Below are positions 19,661 to 30,217 of a stretch of DNA of 64,000 bases, piece by piece. Origin of the DNA: Prorocentrum cordatum. Taxonomy: Eukaryota > Sar > Dinophyceae > Prorocentrales > Prorocentraceae. The stretch spans positions 1 to 64,000 of the forward strand of contig CAUYUJ010014763.1 of assembly GCA_963575745.1 (NCBI GenBank). Reading direction: 5' to 3'. The notes beneath the pieces are model-generated. The model was given only the letters and a program-made list of their open reading frames with translations. It was not told the origin of the DNA and ran no database searches. The translations under genes and the position numbers were made by a program. The stretch's first letter is position 1. Every line of letters begins with the position of its first letter.

Positions 19661-20177
19661 TGAGGTCGGGCAGGCCCCCCCTACAGTCGGGCCACTGAAA
19701 GAAGAAACGCTAAATAAGGAACGAAGCCCCTCCTTGGCCCTGTAAGCGCCTCCGTGTCCCAGGAGGGCAAGAGGAACAGCACTGGAGAAACCTAAGGAAC
19801 ATCGGGCCCCTTCCGAACCCAAACTGTTGCTTATTTCAGCGTCTTGACTGTACAGACGGATTTTGGACGAAAGATCAAACATACTCAACAAGGTCCGCCG
19901 ATCCGGCGTGTGAGTTTCTAAGAGCGTGGACTAGAGCTCGCTCAAGCTTCGATCTGCAGGGGGGGGGGGGACGCCATTCCCGACGCCATTCAGTGCTCGG
20001 GAGCTGGGGGGGATGTTCGCTCTGCGAGGTGGGGGGGGAAATCAAACATACTCAAACAAAAATCAAACATAATCAAATAATCATCAACAATAATAACAAA
20101 TAGTGGACAAATCGTCCCCAGACTATTCTTTGACAATTTGGGGATACTCCTCCTGTAGAGGGACATGCCCGACTTAA
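19661..20177. mobile_element. TIR element of the GTCGGGCAtGTCCC family (copy 2), carrying a nested element
   Basis: The left end GGTCGGGCAGGCCCCCCCTACAG and the right end CTGTAGAGGGACATGCCCGACTTAA are near reverse complements (each under 26 bp, given here by ends only). After the nested insertion the interior resumes with ACGGATTTTGGACGA, as in the 45.0-kb copy. The interior is AT-rich (AATCAAACATA repeats at 20040-20080). Confidence 0.7.
19684..19850. mobile_element. TA-flanked CAGTC element (copy 1), nested
   Basis: The left end CAGTCGGGCCACTGAAA and the reverse complement of the right end, CAGTCAAGACGCTGAAA, share 11 of 17 positions including both CAGTC and CTGAAA. TA flanks both ends, as in Tc1/mariner-type insertions. 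It splits the CTACAG|ACGGATTTTGG junction of the host element. Non-autonomous, about 167 bp. Confidence 0.7.
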
Positions 20178-20685
20178 AGACGACGACCACTCTGCGGCGC
20201 GCCCAACGTAAGGTGGCAATCACTCCTGACCAACACCAAGAGATACATTTTGAGCACGCTGGGGTTGGCGTCAACATGCGCCTCGGCGCAACGCCCTCGA
20301 CGATGCGAGGTCCAACGGGACCTCCAGGCTGCATGGGGAAGTCCGGAAGTTCCGGGTTCGAGGTTCGAGGTATTCTCTGGCGTCTTCGTCGGTTCCCGGC
20401 GGGCTTCCAGCCTCGGGATGCGTTCCAGCGTCTGCGCCTCGCCGAGAGGCGTCCGGGGTGCCTGGATCGTCTCGAACGACCGCCGGAGATCCGAAGTAGG
20501 ATCCCAAAACCGCAAGACGATGATCATTGAGGTGGCAGGCCTTCTCAGAAGGCGGCGGGGCTGCTCAGAAGCCCTCCGGCTTCCTGAGAAGCCCTCTGTG
20601 GCCTCGGGACGGGTTTAGGTCTTCTGGGCCTCCTGAGGCCCGCCTCCTCAGCCTTACCCCCTGGGCGCGCCGACGAACAACGACG
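20178..20685. other. Intergenic; short CTTCTCAGAAG cluster at 20530-20600
   Basis: GGCCTTCTCAGAAGGC, GCTCAGAAGCCC and CCTGAGAAGCCC succeed each other, as at 19.4 kb. No gene is recognised. Confidence 0.55.
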
Positions 20686-20802
20686 ATCACGACGACGACG
20701 ACGACGACGACGATGGCGACGATGACGATGACGACGACGATGACGATGACGATGACGACGACGACGACGACGATGACGACGACGACGACGACGACGGCGG
20801 CG
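20686..20802 (+). repeat. (ACG)n / (GATGAC)n triplet tract
   Basis: ACG and GAT triplets alternate for about 115 bp. The long Asp-, Thr- or Val-rich frames across it are artefacts of the repeat. Confidence 0.95.
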
Positions 20803-21439
20803 ACTCCCTCGTCCTTCAGCTTGGCCAGCTGGTCGGGCAGGCCCCGCAGCTGCTGCAGCTCGAGCTGGAGGGCCTGGGCCACGGGGGTTCGCGGACAGAG
20901 CAAGGCCGGTCCTCCCTGGACCCCCTTCGGCTACACGCAAGAGTGCCCCTATAGTGCGCGGACTAACGGGGCGCGAGGTGGCCGAAACCAAGCGCGCAAG
21001 CAGCCACTATCGCATCGCGCTCAGCGATCGGCGGGACCCCGGTGAGCCCGCACCAAAGGTCACTCCGGCCAAGGGTCACCCTTCCATGTGGTCGACCCCT
21101 TCGTGGGGAACGAAGGGGTGGGTAGCAAAGGGCAGGGTAGAGAATCAGCTCACGTAGCTGTTTTTTCCAGCGCCTCCCGGCGCCAGGAGGCGCCCATGTA
21201 TCGAGGAATGGGCCCGGCGGCGGGGCCGACACCAGCTGCATGCAGCAGATTTCGTACCCCCCCCTTTCTCTATCCCCCCCTTTCGTTCGGCCCGATCCCT
21301 CACCGTCACGGGATCAGCCAAGACGCTGAATGAAGGAACGGCTTGGGCTCGGAAGGGGCTCGATGTTCCCTGGGTCCTTCCATGGCTGTTCCTCAACCCC
21401 TCCTCGTGCACCCAGCAAGCTCTTCTGGTGCCGGAAATA
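20803..21439. other. Intergenic, no gene recognised
   Basis: GACGCTGAATGAAGGAACGGC near 21320 followed by GGCTCGGAAGGGGCTCGATGTTCC resembles the interior of the nested CAGTC element at 19.7 kb read on the other strand, so a decayed copy may start here. No gene. Confidence 0.5.
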
Positions 21440-21615
21440 CAGTCGGGGCGCTGAAGAAGGAACCCTTTTCGTTGGGGAGGGGCTCGGTGTTCCTTGATTG
21501 TTTAACAGTTTGCCTCAGGTCTTCCTGAGGTTTTCCATGGGACATCGATGTTTAACGTATGAGAAAAAGGGGCCTCGTTCCTTACTTAGGGTTCCTTAGG
21601 TCAACGCCCCGACTG
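21440..21615. mobile_element. TA-flanked CAGTC element (copy 2)
   Basis: The left end CAGTCGGGGCGCTGA and the reverse complement of the right end, CAGTCGGGGCGTTGA, match at 14 of 15 positions. GGAACC follows on both sides. TA flanks both ends (21438-21439, 21616-21617). There is no ORF. It is a better-preserved relative of the element at 19684-19850. Confidence 0.85.
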
Positions 21616-21764
21616 TAAGCTTCGTTCCTCCTGTAGCGCTCCTAGTTGCAGCAGCCAGGCTGTAGGCACGATCGCGCCGCGCCCGAGCCCGCTGCTGTGC
21701 AGCGCGCGGGTGCCGAGGGGAGGAGGGAGCCACCTGGAGAGGTAGAGAGACACAGGCGGGAGGA

Positions 21765-21892
21765 GGACGGAGGAGGGGAGGAGGGAGGAGGAGGGAGGAG
21801 GAGGGAGGAGGAGGAGGGAGGAGGAGGGAGGAGGAGGGAGGAGGAGGGAGGATTAGGGAGGAGGAGGGAGGAGGAGGGAGAAGGGAGGAGGA
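21765..21892 (+). repeat. GGAGGAGGGA degenerate microsatellite
   Basis: Ten-base units GGAGGAGGGA repeat about twelve times with small changes. It is a variant of the GGA tracts elsewhere. Confidence 0.9.
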
Positions 21893-22666
21893 GCGTCTTT
21901 TGACCGACCCTCATCCCAGATGGGCGTGGCCCGGGCCCCACTGGCCGATTTCCCCCCCTAGTTGGGGATGCAGGCCGTTCCCTTCGGGTCTGGATGGGGA
22001 CGGGGGTTGGGGCCGGTAAAAGGATACTGCGCGGAGGGGGGCCAGGCAGCATAGCGACGTGAAAAACACGGCGGAACATGTTTGACCAATTTCGGCCTCC
22101 AAAGGCCCTTACATGGCCCCAGGACCGTCCACAAAGCTACCGAGGAGGCAGAAGCTGGCCCCACAGCTCTGAGCAGCAAGTGTCCAGACGCTTGCCACGA
22201 GGCGTGAGGGCGCCCTGTGAGAAGGCCCGTCCCGGGGAAGGGTCTCTCTCGGAGCGACAAGTCGGATCGGCGATCGACATGAATCGGATCGGCGGAGATC
22301 GGCAGCCGAGTCGGGAAAAGTCGGAACAGCAGGCATCCGCAGGCCAGTAGGCCTCTGTTGAGAGATCGGATCCCCCAAATCGGAGTCCGAAGCCGAATGG
22401 AATCGGCATCGGAAGCGATCGAAGTCGAGTCGAATCGAACCGAGGGCATCGAGGTGAGCCCTGGGGGGGCGGGCAGGGGGCGGGGCGGGCTCGTGCCTCC
22501 GAGCGCAGAGTGAGCAAGCAGGCACGGCGGGCACCTGCTGCCCACCGTGTCGGGCCCCACGGCTCGGCCATGCTGGCCCGAGAGAGGTGCCGCGCACAGA
22601 GGTGGGGAGGGCAGGGGATGGGGAAGGGCGAGGGTTGGGGGGCGAGGAGAAGGAGGATGATAGATA

Positions 22667-22667
<1 letters not shown>
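21893..22667. other. Intergenic, no gene recognised
   Basis: Between 22240 and 22450 GATCGG and AATCGGA motifs recur every 10-20 bp in a loose quasi-palindromic pattern. No gene is recognised. Confidence 0.5.
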
Positions 22668-22715
<48 letters not shown>

Positions 22716-22740
22716 CGCGAGAGAGAGATAGAGAGAGAGC
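22668..22740 (+). repeat. (TA)n followed by (GA)n microsatellite
   Basis: About 15 TA units run directly into about 15 GA units with two interruptions. Confidence 0.95.
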
Positions 22741-23045
22741 TTAAAGGGCTAGCATCTTACACTTTCAAGCGCCAGAGCCACGCGCGCGCGCCTGTCCCGT
22801 GCTTCGGTTCTACCAGTATCTCTGCTTCGGTGTCCAGAATCGGAAGACATGAGGTGATGAATGCATTCCTCTTGACACTCCCCGTGGGAGTCTTGGGGTT
22901 CTGTTGGCCGTCTAAATGCCATCCTGAAACGTATTGGGGCCACCTTGGGACATCTGGAAGATATCGCTGGCCTTCTAGCGCTCCCCGTGGTGTGTTCGAA
23001 GTTTCTTGTGGCGTTTTGTTCTCATTGTTCAACGGTCCATGGGCC
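22741..23045. other. Intergenic, no gene recognised
   Basis: An open frame on the plus strand from the TA tract runs through this stretch without a recognisable domain. Confidence 0.45.
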
Positions 23046-23910
23046 ACCCATAGCTCCCAGGATGGCGAGCCCTCCCTTTCAAAGCTCCAAGATGGCTTAA
23101 AGACGTCCCAAGCTCCAAGGGATCCTCAAGACGGTATAAAGAGGCTACCCCGAGAAGGCCCCCCAGAGGCCGTCCCACGTTCCCCCAATGGTTTTGTTAC
23201 AACGGTTGTCGGAGCACGCAATCCAAAAGCTTGCCCAAACTCTCCCCGCCGGTTAGACACACAGGCTGTTCCCAAAAGGCAGGGAATGGCGGTGACTCGC
23301 GATAGGAGTCTTCGGTCCACGGCCCCTTGTTGCTTGCAATAGGGGTGCGTGGCCTGCCAAGTTTTTAACACGGCTGGCCCTTCCAGAGGATTTCTTGCGA
23401 CTCTCGACCCGTCCACCGCCACCGCACACAGCACCCAATATCAAGACAACTCGCCTCCAAGTCAGCCAACACGGCCCAAGATGGTCCTCAAGATGGGCCC
23501 AGACGGCCCAAGATGGTCACCGGTGCCCTGCAAGACGGCACGAGGGCCCCAAGAAGCCCCAAAGTTCTCACCAAAAACCACTAAGACGGCAAGATGGCCT
23601 GAAGAGGGCCCGAGGCTTTTGAAGAAACCCGAACGATTGATTATGTTGTCCGTTTGATTGGCTTTCATTTTTTCACCTTTCTGGATTTCCAGCAACCCAA
23701 AAGGCCCAACAACCGCAAGCCAACCAAAGCGCCACACAATGGCCCCAAGAATAAGAAGACCCGCGCCAAGAGGGCCCCAAGACGGCCCTATAACGACTGG
23801 AACGCCCCCATGATAGTCCTCGTGGCTCCCGCGAGGGTTTCCGGGTTCGCCTGATGGGCCAAACGCCTACGACGGCCCAGGAGGCCCCCGAAAGGCCTGC
23901 AAGACAACCT
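23046..23910 (+). repeat. Degenerate CAAGATGGCCC repeats
   Basis: CAAGATGG(C/T) or CAAGACGGC appears about a dozen times at irregular 15-40-bp spacing (for example 23478, 23490, 23508, 23585, 23767). The stretch is not a clean tandem array but is too dense to be random. Confidence 0.7.
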
Positions 23911-23929
23911 AGATTAGCCCCTTTTGTGG

Positions 23930-25320
23930 TTTGGAAAACACCCTCCAGGAAGGGCATTTCTCAAAGCAGGAGAGGGCCTCGATTTCGAACAATTCTGGTC
24001 AACTTCTCAGGGCCCGCAACTGAAGTTCGCATCGGAACCAGCCCCTGAGCTGCTTTAAAAGCAGCTTGTTAGAAAGGATCCTTCAAGCCAAGTGCGGGCT
24101 TCCATTTGAAGATGCCGCGGCGTGGGCGTCGCCCATCCGTGTAGCTTTAGGTTTTTGCGAGATGTGCGTGCGAGGTGCCAGAACTAGAGCTCAATTTTGA
24201 AAACCAAGGGGCCGTGAACTGAGGCTCGCACCGAAATCAGCCCCTTATCGCTTTGGAAAACACCCTCCCCAAGGTTAAAGCAGGAGAAAGCCTCTATTTC
24301 GAATCATGCTGGCCAACTTCTCTCGGCCCTCAGCAACTGAGGTTTGCACCAGAGCCAACGCATGATTTGCTGTTGAACACGCACTGGTGAACGGGATGCT
24401 CAAAGCAGGTAAGGGCTTATATTTCAAGATGCCGCGGCACGAGCGCCCTCCGTCCACGCAGCTGCTGGTCCTGAAGATGAGCGTGCGCGGCGCAAAAGCC
24501 AGAGCCAAATTTCGAAAAACAAGGGGCCGTGAACTGCGCCTCACCTGCAGAGCACCCTCCCAAGGCTTGCTGTTCCAAGGAGGTAAGAGTCTCGGTGCTG
24601 AACGATTCTGGCTCACTTCTCAGGGCCTTCAACTGAGGTTCAAGCCGGAACCTGGCTGGCTGGAACACCACAATTTAAACCGAGGGGCAGTGAATTGAGG
24701 CTCGCACCGAATCACCTCCAGCAATCCCTTTTTCAAAAGCAGGAGAGGCCTCGAATTCCAATCATTATGGCCAACTTCAGGGCCTTCAACTGCAACTCCC
24801 ATCGGCCACAACCTGTGAACTGCTGTGAGAAATACTGCTGGAAGGGGATGCTTCAAGACAAGTGCGGGCTTCCATTCGTCCAACCGTGTAACAACTAATT
24901 TAAAAAGATGGGCGTGCGTGGCGCCAAAGACAGAGCGCAATTTCGGAGACATAGGGGCCGTGAACTGAGGCTCGCGCCAAAATCTTACCCTCACTGGCTC
25001 TGAAACACACCCTCCAAGAAGAGCTTTGTTCAAAGAAGACGAGGGCCTCGATGTTAAACCTATCTGACCACCTTCCCAGGGCCCTCAACTGAGGTTCGCA
25101 CTGGAACCAGCGACTGAAGTGCTTCCTGTATAGAAACATCCTGCTGGAAAAGAAACGCTTGGAAACAAATAAGGGCTTCGATTATGAACTGCCGCGGCGT
25201 GGGCGCCATCCATCCGCATGACTGCTGGCTTGGGAAGATGTGCGCGCGCGGCGCCACAACCAGAGCCCAGGTCTGGAAAACCAAGTGGCCGTGAACTGAG
25301 GCTCGCACCGTAATAAACAC
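23930..25320 (+). repeat. ~310-bp diverged tandem repeat, five units with a half-unit structure
   Basis: Two related boxes alternate. Box 1, containing AACTGA(G/A)(G/A)TTCGCA, lies near 24015, 24332, 24636, 24787 and 25087. Box 2, CCGTGAACTGAGGCTCGCACC, lies near 24211, 24528, 24688, 24958 and 25288. Between them are AAGCAGG and a GCGGCG(T/C)GGGCG box. Spacing is about 310 bp, once shortened to about 155 bp, so the unit looks like a dimer of ~155-bp halves. Short frames in it are not conserved between copies. Confidence 0.85.
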
Positions 25321-25744
25321 CACAAACAGTTTACAAACAAACATCGCGCAATTCATAGTAAGCTCTTAAAACAACGCCCTTATAATCTATAAAAAAACTC
25401 CAACACCACACCCTACCAAAAAAACACATCGCGCAATTGATGCTGAGCTCTTCGGAAGACTCCCTTGTGGTCCCTGGGGACTCCCACGCCGACCCCGGAG
25501 GGCTCCAGCGAACCGAAGATGAGTTCGAGGGTGTCGTCAGGACACGCCCGGTGCGTTTCCAGGCGGCCCTTGTTGATGGCGTGGGGGGGCCATATGGACT
25601 GCGACAGGGAGACAACTTCCGCGTGTACGACACCTCTCACACGAGTCGTCGCCAGCTGGGACTTCCGCGAACGGCCCCAGGGGCAAAACTCGCATCCCGC
25701 CCCCCCGCCTAGTTTGGCACACCTCTCACACGGATCGTGGACCC
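25321..25744. other. Intergenic, no gene recognised
   Basis: An AT-richer stretch (25310-25440) with A-runs and two copies of CATCGCGCAATT (25343, 25426) is followed by ordinary GC-rich sequence without a gene. Confidence 0.5.
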
Positions 25745-26080
25745 CAAAGACGGCCTCCTAGGCGGCTCAAGATAGCCGAAGATGGTTCAAGATTGCTTCC
25801 GACATGCATGCAAGAGGCCCCGAAACGATCGCAAGGAGACTCCCCCAAGTGCTCTCGGAGCCATCTCGAGACCCCCCCAAGAGGCCAGAATCTTTCAAAG
25901 CCATTTAAAAACATGTTGTTGCCTTCTCGCCTTTTCGCTTCCGATTTGGAGGCGCCACACTGCTCCAAGATGGCCCAGGAAAGCTCCAAGAGAAACCCAA
26001 GATGCCCCCAACACGGCCCCGAGAGTGCCCAAGATCGGCCCCAGAGCGTTTCAAGAGCGCCCCAAGAGGCGATGTTGATG
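25745..26080 (+). repeat. Degenerate CAAGATGGCCC repeats
   Basis: CAAGATGG, CAAGATTGC, CCAAGAGGCC and CCAAGATCGGCCC succeed one another as at 23.0-23.9 kb. Confidence 0.7.
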
Positions 26081-26099
26081 CCCAAGGGAGGGAAATTTA

Positions 26100-26235
26100 G
26101 GACCCCCCTCCTCCTCTTCCTCCTTCTCCTCCTCCTCCTCCTCTTCCTCCTCATTCTCCTCGTCCTCATCCACCTCCTCCTCTTCCTCCTCCTTCTTTTC
26201 CTTCTCCTCCTCCTCCTCCTCCTCCTCATCGTCCC
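26100..26235. repeat. CTC/CTT-rich microsatellite
   Basis: Pyrimidine triplets CTC, CTT and CCT for about 130 bp, interrupted by CGTCCTCATC near 26160. Confidence 0.9.
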
Positions 26236-26281
26236 TATTCTCCGTTGTATTCTCCGTTGATGCGGCAGACTCTGTTTCACT

Positions 26282-26283
<2 letters not shown>

Positions 26284-26340
<57 letters not shown>

Positions 26341-26346
26341 TGTGTG
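26284..26346 (+). repeat. (GT)n microsatellite
   Basis: About 30 GT units, interrupted once near the 3' end. Such a tract can adopt Z-DNA. Confidence 0.97.
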
Positions 26347-26462
26347 CCCCTTTTTTCCCGCCCGCTCCCGTGGGCAGGGCTTCTGAGCGGGCTGGTGGGG
26401 ACACGCAAGGCGTGAAAGCATAGGAGCAGGGGGAGCACGGGAAGAAGGGGGAGGAGGAGCAA

Positions 26463-26469
<7 letters not shown>

Positions 26470-26495
<26 letters not shown>

Positions 26496-26550
26496 GAGGA
26501 GGAGGAGGAGGAGGAGGAGGAGGACGAGGAGGAAGAGGAGGAGAAGGAGG
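26470..26550 (+). repeat. (GGA)n microsatellite before retroelement ORF
   Basis: About 75 bp of GGA triplets end roughly 100 bp before the ATG at 26655. LINE-1 has the same arrangement at its 5' end. Confidence 0.95.
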
Positions 26551-26654
26551 CTCAAGTATTGTCAGGCGAGTGGGCGTGAGCGGCCCTGACATACTTCATT
26601 TCACCCGCTCTTCACCTCTCCCCCCCTTCGCCTTCCTTCCCCAACCCCCGGGCC

Positions 26655-28217
26655 ATGGAGGAGGACGTGGAGATGCTGGATGCTGCTGGGCGGGGCGGGG
26701 ATCAGAACGAGGGCGCAGCGGCCGCGGCCGCGCTTCTCGGGGCAGCCCAATTTGGCGGTGCACTTGGCGCCGCTGCTGCCCCGGGAAGCGATGCCAGCGC
26801 CGCGCCTGCTGCCGCCGCTGCTGCGCCGCCCGCCGCTGCTGCAGGGCGCCCGCCCAGGGTGCGCGCCTGGGTGGCCAGCCGCCAGGCCCCTCGGAAGCAC
26901 GTGGCGGCATGCTGCGCGTGTTGCTCGGGTTTCGAGCCAGGGGCAGTGCGCCTTGCGAGCAGGGCGAACCCAGACCGGCACTTCCGCCACCCGACTTGCA
27001 TCGCGGGCGGCGTGCCCCTGGGCTCGGTGGAGGGCTTGGCGGCGCTGCCAGAGGAGGCTCGCGTGGAGATCTTCGCTTGCACTGCGCCTCTGCCAGGGGC
27101 GGTCCCGCGCGAGGAAGACGACGCGCCCGCCAACGACGTCCACCCGCGGCACGTGCTGGCGGCGGAAGCGGGCGAGCTCCCGAGGCTGGAGTGGTGGGCT
27201 GGCTTCGACTTGAACGGTGCCTTGCGGGAGCCCGTGCCCACGTGGACGGCGGCGCCCCCGACCCTCGTCGCAGTGGTCGCGGACGTGCTCGCCGCGGCGT
27301 TGCGCGCCGTCGCGGCGCGCCCCATGTGCGAGGCAGCGCGGGCCCAGCTGCTCCTGCTCCCGAAGCTTCTGTTCGCGGTGCCCCCAGCCAGCGGCAGTGA
27401 CGAGCGGCCGTCGGCCTCGAAGGTGCTGCCGCGCCGCCTGCGCCAGGCTTGGGCGGGGGACTGGGCGGCGCTGTGGGCCGCGACCGCACGACCCGGAGAA
27501 CCAGAAGAAGACCGCCCGGGGCATCGTAAGCCGGAGGAGGTGGCTCGACGGGTGCACGAGCTCATCGCGCTCGGGGAGGTGGGCCGCGCGGCCGCGGCGG
27601 CCGCCGGGCCTGAAAAGCTGGCGTGCGGGCCCGAAGTGGCCCGCGACCTGGCCGCCCTCTTCCCGGAGGCGACCGCTGGGGCCCGCGCGCCGCCGCCGCC
27701 CCCGGCGCGCCCCCCGGCGCCCTGGGAGGCTGAGGCCGCCGAGGCGGTGGCAGGCAGCCTCGGGAAGTACCCTCGCCACTCGGGCCCGCGCCTGTCTGGC
27801 GCCCGCTTCGAGCACTGGGCGGCCCTGCGCGGGCACGAAGAGGGGGCTCAGGCGCTCGCACAGGTCCTCGTCCTCACCCTCGAGGGCCGGGCGCCGGCGC
27901 ATGCGAAACAGGCTCTCCTCGCCGGGCGGCTGCTGCCGCTGCTGAAGCCTGGGGGCGGTGCGCGGCCGCTTGCCTGCGGCGAGACACTGCGCAGGATGGC
28001 GGCCAAGGCGGCCACGGCGGCTCAGGAAGAAACCATCGCCACGGCAGTGGGGCGCCACCACCCAGAGGTCCTGGGAGACCATAAAATGGTCGCCATGTTG
28101 GCGGCGACCATTCATGGTCACGGCGATCATCGGCGACCATACATGGTCACGGTATGTATGGCGCGCTCACAAAGTGCACCGTTCAAGGTCATTATTATGT
28201 TCATAGCGCGAAAATAA
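26655..28217 (+). pseudogene. Retroelement ORF N-terminus: zinc finger and start of RT (LINE-6), truncated
   Basis: The 520-codon frame starts at ATG 26655 (MEEDVEML). After an Ala-rich stretch, residues 80-115 carry CCACCSGF and HPTCI, a C-x2-C...H-x2-C finger of PARP-like spacing. Near residues 420-445 RLLPLLKPGGGARPLACGET and LRRM match the first RT motif (LxKxGGxRPI...RR). The RT should continue for about 200 more residues, but the similarity ends near 28050 and the rest of the frame reads through palindromic ATGGTCGCC sequence. It is thus a 3'-truncated copy or one cut by a later insertion. The antisense 509-codon frame is a GC-rich shadow. Confidence 0.65.
28086..28170. other. Palindromic ATGGTCGCC cluster at the retroelement break
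   Basis: AATGGTCGCC (28085-28094) is followed by its inverse GGCGACCATT at 28104-28113. ATGGTCACGGCGATCATCGG and further CGACCAT and ATGGTCACGG copies follow, so at least three nested hairpins are possible. It marks the place where RT homology stops. Confidence 0.7.
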
Positions 28218-30185
28218 TTGCAGCCCGCCCGCGCAAAGCGCGAAGGCATGATAATAAGTTAACGTTGACGCCAAACGTTATATATTCGGAGCAATTCTAA
28301 CAGCAGCGCTAGTTAACGTCAGCGCTGCATCAGCGTTAACCACCGTCTCAGCGTCTATATACGTTTTGTAGTGTAGTTGTTTCGCGAGTAGGGCTTCCTG
28401 GTGGCATCTTTGAAGGGATTCTGGGGCCTTTCTGAGGGGGGCGGGGTGGTCTTGGGGGCATCCGTGAATTCTATCTCCGTATAAGCACTACTCTCCTCTC
28501 TCCTGCGCGCCAAGCAACGATTTGCACCGGGGTCGTCTGGGGGGCCCCAAGGAGGGCGGGAGGGAGCCCGAGGATGGAACCCCATGGGGGCCCGAGAAGA
28601 AAAAACACCGCTGATGAGGGGCCCCGCCGAAGAGGCAGCAGTCGGGAAAACCCAATACGAGCACGGCGGGGCGGCGTAAGCCTTTGGAGGGGACCCCAGT
28701 GCTCGACCTCGCCCGCGCGCGCGTGCTGCGTGGCAGGCGCGCGAGTGAGTGCACTCGTGCATGTATATGTCGGTACGTTGGGATCAACCTCTCGCGCAGT
28801 GACATAACTCGGAATCTCAACTCGGCTGGGTTAGAGCGGACGTCAGTCAAAGAAATGCTCCAGCTCCTCTTCGAGCTCGGTGTTCACCCAGGGGGTTCCC
28901 TGGAGGTCCTCCGTCGGCGGAGGGGCGTGACCGGGGTCAGTGCTCGAGCTAGCTGAGGCCGTGCTCAGACCTGAAGGGGGGCGAATCCTTCGAACGTCTC
29001 TCGCGCGTGCATCGCCAAATCACCGTCCTCCGGATTTCGTGCATGTTTGTCCCCTTTTTCTGTCCCCCTTCATCGCTCCTGTTCAGCAGCCACGCGCTCT
29101 CATGTTAGCCACCTCCTCCTCCCACTTGCCCTCGTCCTCGTCCTCTCCGTCTCGCCATCCCCATCCTCCTCGCCTTCCTCCTTCTCCTCTTCCCCCTCCC
29201 CTTTTCCTAATCCTTATCCGCCTTCTGCTCCTCTTCCCCCCCGTCCCTCCTCCTTCTGCCTCCCGCCCCTCCGACGTGCCAGAGAATTCCCCCCCCCCCC
29301 CCCCCCCCAAAGAGAGCAACAGTGCCCCTGGCCTCAACTGGGCGGGCCCGCTCACGCCTGGTGATTACGAGGGTCGTCTTTTCCTAGTGGTTCACTGCCA
29401 TGTTTTTTTCGGGCCGCTTGGGCGCCAGCTGGTTGGCGGGCCCGTCGCCACTCGCGTGTTCGGAGGGTGGCCCCACGGGCCCGAGGAGGAATTGAGCGGG
29501 ATGGGATGCGTAGGGGAAATAGTGTCACCCACGGCCTGGACAGCACTTGCACTGGTTGGTCGATGATCTCGCGGGTGGCCTGCTCGGGGGTGGTCAATCC
29601 CACGTCGGCGTTCATTGTCCTGTGCTGTTCTGCAAGGTGCGCTGACTAGGATGTCGGGTTTCCGCGTGGATGCCCTCGAGCCGAGATCGACCGCCAGGGT
29701 GGATGTGGGGAGCGCCGATGATGGAATGGGCGGCCCCCCAACGCGCGCGACTCCAGCGCCCGGGCGGCGCGTGTATCCAATGCTTTCGGCGAGGCGCAGC
29801 AGCAAGAGTTCTGCCCCGCGCAGTTGGGCACTACCCAACCAAAACCGGCCCATGGGGGCCTTCCAAGAAATCACTCTCATCCGCTTTGTCGTTCCTCGTG
29901 TGCCCTCATCTCTCCTCGCCCTCTGCGCCCCTCCTCCTTCTCCTTCTCCATCGCATAATTATCGTCGTCGTCGTGGTCCTCCTCGCCCCCCTCCTCGACT
30001 CCCCCCCTCATCCTAGGCCAGGCCCCAGGAAGTCGCCAGCCTCGCGCTAGCGGTGAATCTGCGCGCAGGCGGCGGGCCAGCACGGCCGCACTGGCCACCG
30101 ATCAATCAGAGCACGCGCGGCGAGGGCACGCGGTGACATCGCCAGCGCCGATGGGATCAGAGGCAGCGTGGAGGCACCGAGGCGT
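28218..30185. other. Intergenic, no gene recognised
   Basis: 28250-28380 is AT-richer, with GTTAACG repeated in both orientations. GGAGGGGAcCCCAGTGCTCGACC near 28685 resembles GGAGGGGCATCCAGCTCTCGACC near 42642, a dispersed duplication. 29110-29280 is CT-rich and 29286-29308 is a run of about 20 C. No frame shows a domain. Confidence 0.5.
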
Positions 30186-30217
30186 CACCGACATCACCGA
30201 AAGCGGTGATGTCGGTG
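30186..30217. other. Perfect 14-bp hairpin, CACCGACATCACCG type
   Basis: CACCGACATCACCG pairs perfectly with CGGTGATGTCGGTG across an AAAG tetraloop. It lies about 0.6 kb downstream of the stop of gene B. Similar hairpins occur at 31730-31769 and 37765-37818. Confidence 0.95.

Noticed and set aside
23930-25320. CRISPR-like appearance of the repeated boxes
   Set aside because: Units are long and diverged, with related rather than unique spacers, and the genome is eukaryotic.
26596-28130. Long antisense frames (up to 509 codons) opposite the retroelement ORF
   Set aside because: GC-rich DNA keeps them open; only the plus-strand frame has an RT motif and zinc finger.
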